Positions 1-7,229 of a stretch of DNA of 24,099 bases are shown here, in pieces. The notes below the pieces were generated by a model. That model saw only the letters and a list, made by a program, of their open reading frames with translations, was not told where the DNA came from and searched no databases. The number at the start of each line of letters is the position of its first letter. Position 1 is the stretch's first letter. The DNA comes from a virus. The position numbers and the translations under genes are program-made. The DNA lies in IMG/VR virus record IMGVR_UViG_3300007960_000188, positions 1-24,099 of that record, one strand, 5' to 3'.

Positions 1-556
1 TACCAAAAATTGCATTGCCACCTGACACGTTACCTGATGTAACAGATAAGTTACCGGCTACAGCGTTTCCAGTTACAGTCAAAGATGTAACCGTTAATGG
101 CACAGTCATTGTAGCACTTGTTGTTACTGTAAGATTTGCTGTAGTTATATTAGAGTTTGCTATTACGTTTGCGGCAGTAAGATTTCCAGAGATTGTAACG
201 TCTGTAATGTTTGCTAAACTTGTAGGGAGATCGACATAAAGAGTTTGAGTAGAATCAGTTATAGTTGCAGAACCACCTGCTGAACCATTACCGGGAGCAT
301 CTCTAGTTACTTGTAGTGTAGATGAAGTAACTTGTACGCACGAAATATTAGCACCTAAGACAACGTTGCCTACTGGTGATCCGTTAACTAAGTATATGCC
401 CGGGCCTGCAGTTCTGTTAACGCTAACAACTGCTTGATCTCCTAACCCTGCGAATACTTCAGTGAAGTTTAATTGAACTTTTTCAAACGCAGAGCGAATA
501 GCATCAGCATCTGGATCGTCTGGAAAGCTACCAAAATCTATATTTCTTTGTGCCAT
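1..556 (-). CDS. Tail fibre/appendage protein, N-terminal part (runs off left edge)
   Basis: About 185 residues can be read from ATG at 556-554 down to the window edge without a stop; the C-terminal part is missing. The first 40 residues (MAQRNIDFGSFPDDPDADA..., then a helix-like stretch with FEKVQLNFTEVF) look like the N-terminal attachment domain I associate with marine T4-like phage fibre or baseplate-appendage proteins. After about residue 125 the chain becomes a Thr/Val/Asn/Ala repeat zone (xxGNLxAANV type), the low-complexity beta pattern of fibre shafts. A late promoter octamer at 587-580 and an AGGGA ribosome site about 11 bases before the ATG support the start. The gene probably has its own late transcript, because a terminator at 611-640 closes the gene upstream. 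Receptor or appendage role is inferred from composition. Confidence 0.75.
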   Translation of the reverse strand, partial: MAQRNIDFGSFPDDPDADAIRSAFEKVQLNFTEVFAGLGDQAVVSVNRTAGPGIYLVNGSPVGNVVLGANISCVQVTSSTLQVTRDAPGNGSAGGSATITDSTQTLYVDLPTSLANITDVTISGNLTAANVIANSNITTANLTVTTSATMTVPLTVTSLTVTGNAVAGNLSVTSGNVSGGNAIFG

Positions 557-579
557 AGTGATTCAATCCCTAATAGTAG

Positions 580-587
580 TATTTATC
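580..587 (-). promoter_or_regulatory. T4-like late promoter octamer GATAAATA (fibre gene)
   Basis: GATAAATA on the minus strand, 23 bases before the ATG at 556, with an AGGGA ribosome site between. It matches the T4 late -10 element TATAAATA except for its first base and recurs before many other genes here. Confidence 0.7.
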
Positions 588-610
588 GTTTTCAACAGAA
601 CAACCGGATA

Positions 611-640
611 CATAAAAAAATGCCCGGGAGTACCGGGCAT
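611..640 (-). terminator. Factor-independent terminator after the 849-aa gene
   Basis: Perfect 8-bp GC-rich stem (ATGCCCGG paired with CCGGGCAT, 620-627 with 633-640) and a 5-base loop. On the minus strand a run of seven T follows (613-619 as A on plus). It lies between the stop at 665 and the late promoter of the next minus-strand gene, so it separates the two transcripts. Confidence 0.85.
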
Positions 641-664
641 TAAGAGTCATTGCTATTATTATTG

Positions 665-3214
665 TTATTTTGTGAGGGAATCAAAGACTGAGAGAATGTC
701 TTTGAAAGATTTCCCCTCATTAATACCGTCTTTGCCCATACGATCTTTTTGACCAGCAATGACAGGAACGGTTGTCTGACCTGTTGATTTCTGCTTGTTA
801 AGACCACCAGAAATAACTTTAGTCATAAAATCGATGTCTTGTTCAAATGATGTTTCAGTGCCTTTTTTGCCTGCATCGTTTGCCCACTCATCAAGTTTTT
901 CTTCGATATCATCTAAATCGTTAATATCAACATCTTCATCTTCAGATTCAGCAACTTTGAATTCCATCTGATCTTCTGATTCGGTTTCAACTAATTCTTC
1001 TTCGTGACCTTGATTTTCATCTGATGGTGCGTCTTCTGCACTTTCAGCAGTTAAAAGAGAAGGATCATCTTTCTGAGATAATGGTTGTTCGGGCTGTTCG
1101 CTGGCTTCGTCACCAACTTCACCTAACATTCTTTTCATCATCTCTTTAAGTTTAGTCATGTCATCTTCGTCTGCTCTATCACCCCATTTACCGTAAGAGT
1201 CATCTCTACGATCTTTTTCTGACTGTTCTTTGCTAGATTCTTTACCATCACGCATACCTAATGACTCATCTTCTTTGTCATCGTAGCCTTGATCTTTTTC
1301 TTTAACAAGTTGCTGTGTGCCAGACTGTTGAGTTGCAAGTGCCATGTTAGCATCTGCATTTCCTTTCTCATCGTTCATGGAGTTTGCGGAACCATCATCT
1401 GGTGGATTTTGTGCACCTTCGTCCATGTCACCACATGCACTTTCGTTGCATCCACACTTGGATTCAATCATGCCGCACTCATTGCACATTTTTTCTTCGT
1501 GATCATGATCTTCTGGGCCTTCGTCTTTGAAGTCGTCACCGTCAATCATTTCTGGATCGTCCATCATGCCTAATAGTTTAAGCATGTCATCGTGTGAACC
1601 TTGAGGCTCGTCACTGACTTCTGGAGCACCATAGAAAGAAACTACACCGGGTTCTGTAACATCTACTGCATCTGCTGGTGCGGGTTCATCACCGTATACA
1701 CCTAAGCCTACTGATTTAACGAACTGTAATAATTTGTCTGCTTCAGCATCAGTAGCACTTACTGAAACTGAGTCTGGACCATGTTCATTGCCTGTTGATA
1801 CTGAGATATTCAAACCTTCTGCTACTGGAGCTTCTTTGCCTTCGTTTAAAAGGTTGTCAAGTTCTTGTTGTAGACTTTCAAAAGTCCAGGCTTCTTCTTC
1901 AAGTGCTGAAGTATCTTTGTACTTCTTACCGTCTAATTCAAAAGAACCGCCTTTTGGTGTTGACGCTAGTTTACCTGTGAATGCATTACCTTCTTCCATG
2001 TCGTCCTCATCGATTCCTTTGCGGGCAACTGTTTCTGCATTCCAGTCGTACTTGTCAAAAGTACCATCATCGTCTGCACCTACGTTACCGTCTGGTGAAT
2101 TTTCTGCTTCGCCCATAGCACCGTATGAAGCCATTGTATCAACAACTTCTTTAGGATCTTCTTCGCTAACGATACCAACGATAGGTTCGTTACGAATGCC
2201 CATGCACTCATCAAGTCCTTCTACGTAGCCTTCGTGATAAGCACGTGCTTCGTTACTGCCTTGATCGTGTGGGTTAGCATATGAATGTTTGTTCAAGCCA
2301 TGAGCTTTACCCATGTGTCTTGCGGCTTTAAGAATATGCTCTACACCCTCATTAAGAGTTTTTTTGCATTTCTTGATTAAATCTTTAAGATCATCTTTGT
2401 CACACTTAGGGTGTAATTTTAGAATCTGTGCTTGTGACATGCCGTCTTTGCACATTTTCTTGATACGTGACATAGATGGTAGATGAGACTTTTTCCACTC
2501 ATCATATTCAATATCTTTTGTGACTTCTTTGCCGGCTTTCTCGGCTTTGTTGTCGTCTTTACCTTTATGTTTCATATCGTATTCTAAGTCTTTAGTGACT
2601 TTTTTACCTGCTTTTTCTGCGTTGTCATCACGTTTTGCATCTTTTTTCTTTGATTCAAATGTAAGAGGTGATGCTTGTCCTGGACCTTGTGGAGGCATCT
2701 CACCTTCTTTCATCTTACCTAGAGTCTTAGCAAGATTTGCTTGCTTTTCAGTCTTAGCAGGAAAATCATCTTTGTGTGCTAATACATGTCTTGCGAATTC
2801 TTTTGTAGACATACCATGTCTTTTTGCTTTTGCAGAAAAGGCGCCTGGATCTTTGATTGCACCCTTGATCCATTCTTCGGCTTCTTTGATCTCAGTGTCA
2901 CCGAAACTTAATTCACCTTTATCCATAGCAGTTTTTAACTGATTAGCAACTTGAGGATTGTGTACAGTACCTAAAGTGTCACCGTTTTTCTTGATAACTT
3001 GAGCACCAGTCTTTACTGGCTCCATAGAAATATCATTTTCCATGAGTTCTTTAAACATGTTAGCAAGAGAAGGAATCTTTACAGCACTGGTATCAGCTAC
3101 CTTAGGCTGTGCTGACTCTTTGAGTACTTTGCGTGGTTCTGCTTCGACTCGCTCAAGGACTGGTTTATCAGCCTTTAACTGATCGAATTTGTTTAAAATG
3201 TTTTTTAGGTCCAT
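665..3214 (-). CDS. Large acidic protein of unknown function with Cys cluster and internal repeat
   Basis: 849 residues, not recognised. The chain is strongly charged, with long Asp/Glu-rich stretches (about residues 370-410, 540-600, 640-780). A 24-residue tandem repeat occupies about 196-243 (DDN.AEKAGK.VTKD.EYD, two copies). A Lys-rich helical segment with three Cys follows at 250-285. A possible metal site lies at 577-594 (CNEC, then CGC and one more Cys). N- and C-termini echo each other: NILNKFDQL near the start, DILSVFDSL at the end. AAAGGA precedes the ATG by about 9 bases. The gene follows the 208-aa protein by 12 bases and ends at a strong terminator, so it is last in a unit with late promoter signals. 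Position beside TerS and gp4 suggests a virion or head-internal protein, but that is only inference. Confidence 0.7.
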   Translation of the reverse strand: MDLKNILNKFDQLKADKPVLERVEAEPRKVLKESAQPKVADTSAVKIPSLANMFKELMENDISMEPVKTGAQVIKKNGDTLGTVHNPQVANQLKTAMDKGELSFGDTEIKEAEEWIKGAIKDPGAFSAKAKRHGMSTKEFARHVLAHKDDFPAKTEKQANLAKTLGKMKEGEMPPQGPGQASPLTFESKKKDAKRDDNAEKAGKKVTKDLEYDMKHKGKDDNKAEKAGKEVTKDIEYDEWKKSHLPSMSRIKKMCKDGMSQAQILKLHPKCDKDDLKDLIKKCKKTLNEGVEHILKAARHMGKAHGLNKHSYANPHDQGSNEARAYHEGYVEGLDECMGIRNEPIVGIVSEEDPKEVVDTMASYGAMGEAENSPDGNVGADDDGTFDKYDWNAETVARKGIDEDDMEEGNAFTGKLASTPKGGSFELDGKKYKDTSALEEEAWTFESLQQELDNLLNEGKEAPVAEGLNISVSTGNEHGPDSVSVSATDAEADKLLQFVKSVGLGVYGDEPAPADAVDVTEPGVVSFYGAPEVSDEPQGSHDDMLKLLGMMDDPEMIDGDDFKDEGPEDHDHEEKMCNECGMIESKCGCNESACGDMDEGAQNPPDDGSANSMNDEKGNADANMALATQQSGTQQLVKEKDQGYDDKEDESLGMRDGKESSKEQSEKDRRDDSYGKWGDRADEDDMTKLKEMMKRMLGEVGDEASEQPEQPLSQKDDPSLLTAESAEDAPSDENQGHEEELVETESEDQMEFKVAESEDEDVDINDLDDIEEKLDEWANDAGKKGTETSFEQDIDFMTKVISGGLNKQKSTGQTTVPVIAGQKDRMGKDGINEGKSFKDILSVFDSLTK

Positions 3215-3226
3215 AGTTCTTATCCT

Positions 3227-3853
3227 TTAGTTGCCTGCGCCTGTCTTTGGCTTAGCAGGCCGTTTAATATCTGTCATTGGACTCTTGTTACCTTTGATAG
3301 AGTCATCTGTCCAAGGCTTCCAGGGGTCAAAAGAAGTTTGAGTGTTTTTCTGTTCTTCTGGAATGCCGATCTTTTCTTGTTCACGTTCTTTAACATAATC
3401 GTGTACATCTTTAAGATACTTATCACCATACGCTTTGCTAGCTTCTTTTCCATTATCTTCTAAATCTTCATGATCTAGAACAGGAGTATGGGACATCTGA
3501 TTTTCATACTGATGTAGTTCACCGTCAACACTGTCATCAAACGCAGTATTTACCATTCTAACATAGTTGACATTGTGACCTAGCAACTGAGCAATCTGCT
3601 GAATCATTGGCTCTGTTGCAGGATAAGCAAACTTACATTTAAAGATATGAACAGGTTCATTTGAGAGATTTGGGAATCCATATGGGGATTTTTGTACAGG
3701 TGTAGAAGTCGGGCCTTTAATTTCTATAGGCTCAAACTTATCCAAGTTATATTTAAATAACTCTAAAAATTTCTTGTCAACATCACCTGCAACTTTAATA
3801 GTACAGTCATAGGTGTGAAGACTTTCAGCAATATAGTGTTTCAAACTTTTCAT
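3227..3853 (-). CDS. Conserved T4-like phage protein of unknown function (208 aa)
   Basis: An upstream in-frame ATG at 3886 would give 219 aa, but I choose the ATG at 3853. The start then reads MKSLKHYIAES, an opening I recognise from conserved hypothetical proteins of T4-like phages. It is preceded by AAGGGA about 7 bases away and by a GATAAATA late promoter at 3880-3873, which lies downstream of the longer start. The N-terminal 110 residues look like a compact alpha/beta domain (CTIKVAGDV, then FKCKFAYPATEPMIQQIAQLLG). The C-terminal 90 residues are charged and Pro-rich and probably flexible. The same transcript would carry the 849-aa gene. Function unknown; neighbouring TerS and gp4 hint at head or packaging. 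Confidence 0.72.
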   Translation of the reverse strand: MKSLKHYIAESLHTYDCTIKVAGDVDKKFLELFKYNLDKFEPIEIKGPTSTPVQKSPYGFPNLSNEPVHIFKCKFAYPATEPMIQQIAQLLGHNVNYVRMVNTAFDDSVDGELHQYENQMSHTPVLDHEDLEDNGKEASKAYGDKYLKDVHDYVKEREQEKIGIPEEQKNTQTSFDPWKPWTDDSIKGNKSPMTDIKRPAKPKTGAGN

Positions 3854-3872
3854 ATGTGAATCCCTTATAATA

Positions 3873-3880
3873 TATTTATC
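3873..3880 (-). promoter_or_regulatory. T4-like late promoter octamer GATAAATA inside the overlap with TerS end
   Basis: GATAAATA on the minus strand overlaps the last bases of the TerS gene (stop 3881-3879) and lies 19 bases before the ATG at 3853. It would drive the 208-aa and 849-aa genes. Confidence 0.7.
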
Positions 3881-4367
3881 ATTCATCCGAGTTTTTTGAC
3901 GTTAACATTCTAAGCAATTCGTTGCGGTCCAGTGCTTTACCCGTACCGTCTCCTAACGGAATGTTGTCTACTTCTTTAGTTTGCCTGCTGATTCGCTCAT
4001 CTAACTGAGCTTTTTTCAGTTGCAAATCAATCATCTTTAACTTCTTATTTAACTTGGCAGTTTTTGCAGTGATCGCATGTCCTAGCATGTTACCAGCGGC
4101 TGCGAAAATGTCACTAGCAAATCTAGAATCTACTTGCATACCTAAGTCTTGTAAATCTTTAAAACTGTTAGTTGCTAAATCTGCTAACTCATCTAATTCT
4201 TGATCAGAAGATTCTAATCCCCTCACCTGCGGCAATGCATTTTCTATCTTTTCTAGATTGTTGATTGCTTCCTGTGTTATTTCTTGTACAATACCAGGAA
4301 TAGGTTCTTCAAGTGGATTGTCCTCTTGAGAAGCGATGTCGAATAATTCTTCAAGTTTCTTAGTCAT
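3879..4367 (-). CDS. 16: Small terminase subunit (T4 gp16-like)
   Basis: 162 residues, matching the length of T4 gp16 (164). TerS binds the phage genome and regulates the large terminase during headful packaging. The recognisable block is DLxDLGMQVDSRFASDIFAAAGNMLGHAITAKTAK followed by a Lys-rich helix (LNKKLKMIDLQLKKAQLD), the helical core typical of gp16 in marine T4-like phages; the first 40 residues are acidic. The partner large subunit (gp17) is not in the window. The ATG has no good Shine-Dalgarno; instead TAAATA followed by five bases precedes it (4378-4373), overlapping the gp4 stop, so the mRNA may be leaderless or the gene coupled to gp4. Assignment rests on motif memory. Confidence 0.78.
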   Translation of the reverse strand: MTKKLEELFDIASQEDNPLEEPIPGIVQEITQEAINNLEKIENALPQVRGLESSDQELDELADLATNSFKDLQDLGMQVDSRFASDIFAAAGNMLGHAITAKTAKLNKKLKMIDLQLKKAQLDERISRQTKEVDNIPLGDGTGKALDRNELLRMLTSKNSDE

Positions 4368-4372
4368 ATCTC

Positions 4373-4380
4373 TATTTAGT
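4373..4380 (-). promoter_or_regulatory. Late-promoter-like ACTAAATA, five bases before the TerS ATG
   Basis: ACTAAATA, then GAGAT, then ATG on the minus strand, overlapping the gp4 stop codon. It deviates from GATAAATA at the second and first positions but has the exact TAAATA-N5-ATG spacing seen at four other genes. Confidence 0.5.
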
Positions 4381-4823
4381 TACTTTCCTCTTCCGTTGTA
4401 GAAAAGGTCATCTTCAGTCACTACACGAAACGTCAAGCCCTGTGCTTTACAATATGCTTGTGCTGATTTCCATTTAGCATGATTGATAGCAACAGTTGCC
4501 GCTGTTCTAGCAGAAACTACTTTGCTTTCTATAATGCTTTCTTTTTTTGGTTTTATCTCTACGATCTCTGCTCTGACTCTGCCAAACTTGTCTTGGTATT
4601 GTAAAAAGAAATCAGGTACGTAGTTAGTTCGTCTTTTAGTGATAGGGTGTATATAAGGGATTACTATTGCTTCGCTGGCCCATTTAAGTACTTTGTCATT
4701 GTTGTCGCAGAACATCATGAAAGTGAGTTCCCAACCTGAACGATATTTGGGCTTGTGTTTACCTATATATTTTTGTGGATTTTTCGGAGTGAATATACCC
4801 TGTGCGTATTTTTGTCTCGCCAT
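4380..4823 (-). CDS. 4: Head completion protein (T4 gp4-like)
   Basis: 147 residues, close to T4 gp4 (150). The protein acts after DNA packaging to complete the head before tail joining. Recognisable features are KxRSGWELTFMMFCDNN (about residues 25-42), a SEAIVIPY strand, the block NYVPDFFLQY and EIVEIKPKKE, in which PDF and E.KPK resemble the Asp/Glu-Lys core of TnsA/endonuclease-fold proteins, a resemblance noted for the gp4 family. The start has AGGT about 7 bases upstream. It lies 8 bases downstream of the 123-aa gene and 12 bases before TerS, in one minus-strand cluster. Clustering of gp4 with gp16 differs from T4, where they are far apart. Confidence 0.82.
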   Translation of the reverse strand: MARQKYAQGIFTPKNPQKYIGKHKPKYRSGWELTFMMFCDNNDKVLKWASEAIVIPYIHPITKRRTNYVPDFFLQYQDKFGRVRAEIVEIKPKKESIIESKVVSARTAATVAINHAKWKSAQAYCKAQGLTFRVVTEDDLFYNGRGK

Positions 4824-4831
4824 GGATCAAC

Positions 4832-5203
4832 CTATAATATTACATTTCGTTGCACTGTCTGATTTGGTGCAGGTTGATTTGCTACTCCATATAATGCTGT
4901 TTTAGTTCTTAGTAAATTTAGATAAAAGGCCATCTCTGCATTTAATTTTAGTTTATTGTTTCCTAAACCTTTCATGTAATCTAAAAATACCATTACATCT
5001 GTACCTGACTCCTGCGCTATTCTAAACAGTACTGTAGCAAATTGCGCCGCGGTTCTTTTAGCAGATTCAGTTTTTTTGTTTTGTGCACCAAGAAAAAATG
5101 AATTCACAATGTCCCACTGATCAGCAGGTACTATTAATTCTTGGTTGTAGAAATTATCAAAAATCTCTACTGTTCTGTCACCTTGTTGAATTTCTAAAGC
5201 CAT
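4832..5203 (-). CDS. Conserved structural-type protein of T4-like marine phages (123 aa)
   Basis: The pattern is a short N-terminal strand region (EIFDNFYNQELIVPADQWDIVNSFF), a helix with TAAQFATVLFRIAQESGTDVMVFLDYM, then LNAEMAFYLNLLRTKTALYGV and a short tail ending RNVIL. I recognise this layout from a small conserved protein found next to baseplate and tail genes in T4-like marine phages, whose role I cannot state. GGTGGA lies 8 bases before the ATG, overlapping the stop of the tube-initiator gene (gap of 3 bases), so translation is probably coupled to it. Transcription would come from the late promoter at 6463-6456. Confidence 0.65.
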   Translation of the reverse strand: MALEIQQGDRTVEIFDNFYNQELIVPADQWDIVNSFFLGAQNKKTESAKRTAAQFATVLFRIAQESGTDVMVFLDYMKGLGNNKLKLNAEMAFYLNLLRTKTALYGVANQPAPNQTVQRNVIL

Positions 5204-5206
5204 ATA

Positions 5207-6430
5207 TTATCCACCGAAAATAGAATCTATCACTGCACCAGTTGCTTTTCTTGCCGCATCTTGGATGCTGTTTACTTGACCACCTGCTGTAGGTGTTCCC
5301 CCTACAGTAGTTCTTGATGCCGCGCCTGTTACTACACCTTGGTTTGCAATATTTATAATCGTAGGAGTAGCACCGTTAGTAGGGGAATTAGCTGTAGTGT
5401 TAGTTTCGGGCCCACCGAATATAGCATTTTTAATAGCATCTGAAATACCGTTCTGTATCGCAGTAATAGCATTATCTTTAATAGCATCTAAATCGAATTC
5501 TTTAGCTAGTTTGGCTAATTCTGCGGCTTTTTGAGCCGGGGTCAACTCACTATTGATAATTTCTTCCATTCTTTGTTGGATTGAAAAGATGTCATTTGGC
5601 GCACCTTGAGCTAATGGACTTTCTGCTTTATCGAAATGTGCGCTCTCACCAAAACCAGTCACAAACTCATCTGGATTTTCAGGATCAATCTGTCCAGTAT
5701 TATATATAACTGTCTCGTAATCGATAGTCATCTGATTAGTCATCGTACCGTTACCCTCATTGTAATTGTAGGTATCGTGCGAGAAATTAGTAATTATAGG
5801 ATTAATCAGAGTATAAGCAATAAAATTATTAGCCCATAATCCATATACAGTAATATCTTTAAAGAAAGGAATCTTAGATCCGAAGTTTGGATAGTCTGGA
5901 TTCTGTCCTGCATTAGTGGACCCTCCCCTATAACCGTATTCTTGATCACCGGTTATAGAAGGGTCATATATATTTCTTCTGTTATAGTTCTTTAAGGCTG
6001 GTTGAGTAGCAAAAGGATTTACACTTGGGTTCCATGAATCTGCATAGTAGTATTGATAATATGCATGCCACATTGCAGTAACTTGACTCATGTTATCATC
6101 GTGAAAAGTCACATTGATAGGATCGTATTTAATCTTTGTCTGAACGATTCTTTTTCTATTATACTGGTTTAATTCGCTAGTATCAAATTTAAATGAAGGT
6201 AATTTAATTTCTCTAACTAAAATACCATAGTTCTTGCCAGTTGGAGGTTGCCACGCATCTTCATTGATATTGAAGTATGTGTGAAACATGAACTTGACTT
6301 TTGGAGCATTGCCCATGCCGCCCGGAACAAATACTCTAGAGGCGTGTTGCCAGTCACGTAAAGTTACACGATTTCCCAGCCCACCGAATACGTCTCCGAC
6401 GATATTGTTTACGTAATCCTTAATTGCCAT
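5207..6430 (-). CDS. 54: Baseplate tail-tube initiator (T4 gp54-like)
   Basis: The reading frame opens with TTG at 6433 and ATG at 6430; I take the ATG (407 aa), with GGAG about 9 bases upstream and a GATAAATA promoter at 6463-6456. gp54 caps the baseplate hub and nucleates polymerisation of the tail tube; it shares the tube-protein fold. Blocks seen: DWQHASRVFVPGGMGNAPKxKFMFH, LPSFKFDTSELNQYNRKR, the strand IKYDPINVTFHDD, and TNQMTIDYETVIYNTG near residue 250, all in the style of tube-fold proteins. T4 gp54 is 320 aa; the extra length is a C-terminal tail of about 140 residues with a helix (TPAQKAAELAKLAKEFDLD) and a Thr/Gly/Ala-rich end. The tube gene lies just upstream. Confidence 0.7.
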   Translation of the reverse strand: MAIKDYVNNIVGDVFGGLGNRVTLRDWQHASRVFVPGGMGNAPKVKFMFHTYFNINEDAWQPPTGKNYGILVREIKLPSFKFDTSELNQYNRKRIVQTKIKYDPINVTFHDDNMSQVTAMWHAYYQYYYADSWNPSVNPFATQPALKNYNRRNIYDPSITGDQEYGYRGGSTNAGQNPDYPNFGSKIPFFKDITVYGLWANNFIAYTLINPIITNFSHDTYNYNEGNGTMTNQMTIDYETVIYNTGQIDPENPDEFVTGFGESAHFDKAESPLAQGAPNDIFSIQQRMEEIINSELTPAQKAAELAKLAKEFDLDAIKDNAITAIQNGISDAIKNAIFGGPETNTTANSPTNGATPTIINIANQGVVTGAASRTTVGGTPTAGGQVNSIQDAARKATGAVIDSIFGG

Positions 6431-6455
6431 CAAGCCGTCTCCAATTTATATAATG

Positions 6456-6463
6456 TATTTATC
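6456..6463 (-). promoter_or_regulatory. T4-like late promoter octamer GATAAATA (tube initiator)
   Basis: GATAAATA on the minus strand between the terminator of the tube gene and the GGAG ribosome site of the gp54-like gene. Confidence 0.7.
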
Positions 6464-6464
6464 A

Positions 6465-6500
6465 TCCAAAAAAAGACCAGGTATTAATACCTGGCCTTTT
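6465..6500 (-). terminator. Factor-independent terminator after the tube gene
   Basis: Perfect 18-bp palindrome CCAGGTATTAATACCTGG (6477-6494), forming a 7-bp stem with a 4-base loop. On the minus strand it is followed by TCTTTTTTT. It sits directly after the gp19 stop at 6527. The plus side also has a short CCTTTT run, but no plus-strand gene ends here. Confidence 0.82.
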
Positions 6501-6526
6501 CAGTCTAGAACGATACTTAAAAACTA

Positions 6527-7153
6527 TTATACAGTTTCTAAGTTTGCACCAGTTGGGGTAGGACCACCTACGCCATTGTTTGCACCACCTAGACCGTCTG
6601 TCTGTACAGCGTTATCATAACGAATCGTCATAGCGATTGTAACCGCATCTGATGTGCCGTAGTTAAGAGTCTGGTAGTTAGCTTGTTGTAAGAAACATCC
6701 TGATAGTGACCAGTCTTCTAATACTTGTGGCTCGTTAGAACCGTTACCACCGTCTAGAATCTGAATGTCCATATCGAACTTATAGTTGCCACCAGCAGTT
6801 GCAGACGATTGATTAAAGAAGTCTAATTGTTTCTGTAATTGTGCGCCTACAGCCGCGGAAATAGCGCCTGTTGCGTCATCTCTGACGTTTAGAGCAAGTG
6901 TCTGCCATGTGTGTTTACCTGCAAGATATACACGTGAGTTGTACACGTTAAGTGTAATCTCATCAAACTGTACCTGAGGTCTCGCACAATCGATAACTTG
7001 CCTTGTTAGTACAGTTTGATCTGCACTTGGGAAACCGAAATTACTGAACATGACACGGAATCTGTACTGTAATTTTGGCATTAATAACTTTTCATTACCG
7101 GTACCTTCAGGAACTACTGAAAGGTTTTGTAATGTTGCTGATGCTGAAGGCAT
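6527..7153 (-). CDS. 19: Tail tube protein (T4 gp19-like)
   Basis: 208 residues (T4 gp19 is 163). It polymerises as hexameric rings to form the inner tail tube through which DNA passes. Supporting blocks are LQYRFRVMFSNFGF (residues about 28-41), LTRQVIDCARPQVQFDEITLNVYNSRVYLAGKHTWQTLALNVRDD, the stretch with DMDIQILDG, and LEDWSLSGCFLQQANYQTLNYGTSDAVTIAMTIRYDNA, the usual end of the tube fold. A Gly/Asn-rich tail of about 25 residues follows. CAGGAG lies 7 bases before the ATG and a GATAAATA promoter lies at 7184-7177. It is flanked by a hairpin upstream and a terminator downstream, so it can be made as a monocistronic, abundant late mRNA. It sits next to the sheath gene as in T4. Confidence 0.88.
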   Translation of the reverse strand: MPSASATLQNLSVVPEGTGNEKLLMPKLQYRFRVMFSNFGFPSADQTVLTRQVIDCARPQVQFDEITLNVYNSRVYLAGKHTWQTLALNVRDDATGAISAAVGAQLQKQLDFFNQSSATAGGNYKFDMDIQILDGGNGSNEPQVLEDWSLSGCFLQQANYQTLNYGTSDAVTIAMTIRYDNAVQTDGLGGANNGVGGPTPTGANLETV

Positions 7154-7176
7154 TGTAAATCTCCTGTTATATTATT

Positions 7177-7184
7177 TATTTATC
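7177..7184 (-). promoter_or_regulatory. T4-like late promoter octamer GATAAATA (tail tube)
   Basis: GATAAATA on the minus strand, 23 bases before the gp19 ATG, followed by an A/T-rich leader and CAGGAG. Confidence 0.72.
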
Positions 7185-7191
7185 TAAATTC

Positions 7192-7219
7192 TTAGAAAGT
7201 GGCCGAAGCCACTTTCTAA
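7192..7219 (-). terminator. C(UUCG)G hairpin between sheath and tube genes
   Basis: Perfect 12-bp stem (TTAGAAAGTGGC with GCCACTTTCTAA). The minus-strand RNA has the loop UUCG closed by C-G, an exceptionally stable tetraloop. It starts 10 bases after the sheath stop. A clean U-run does not follow (GAATTT), so it may be a partial terminator or a 3'-end stabiliser or processing hairpin. Confidence 0.7.
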
Positions 7220-7229
7220 CTTTTCTCTA

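Noticed and set aside
1734-2942. Open frames on the plus strand opposite the 849-aa gene
   Set aside because: They have biased composition mirrored from the acidic gene, no ribosome sites and no recognisable protein features.
3854-3886. Longer start (ATG at 3886) for the 208-aa protein
   Set aside because: The late promoter octamer and the AAGGGA ribosome site lie downstream of it, and the sequence from 3853 begins with the conserved-looking MKSLKHYIAES.
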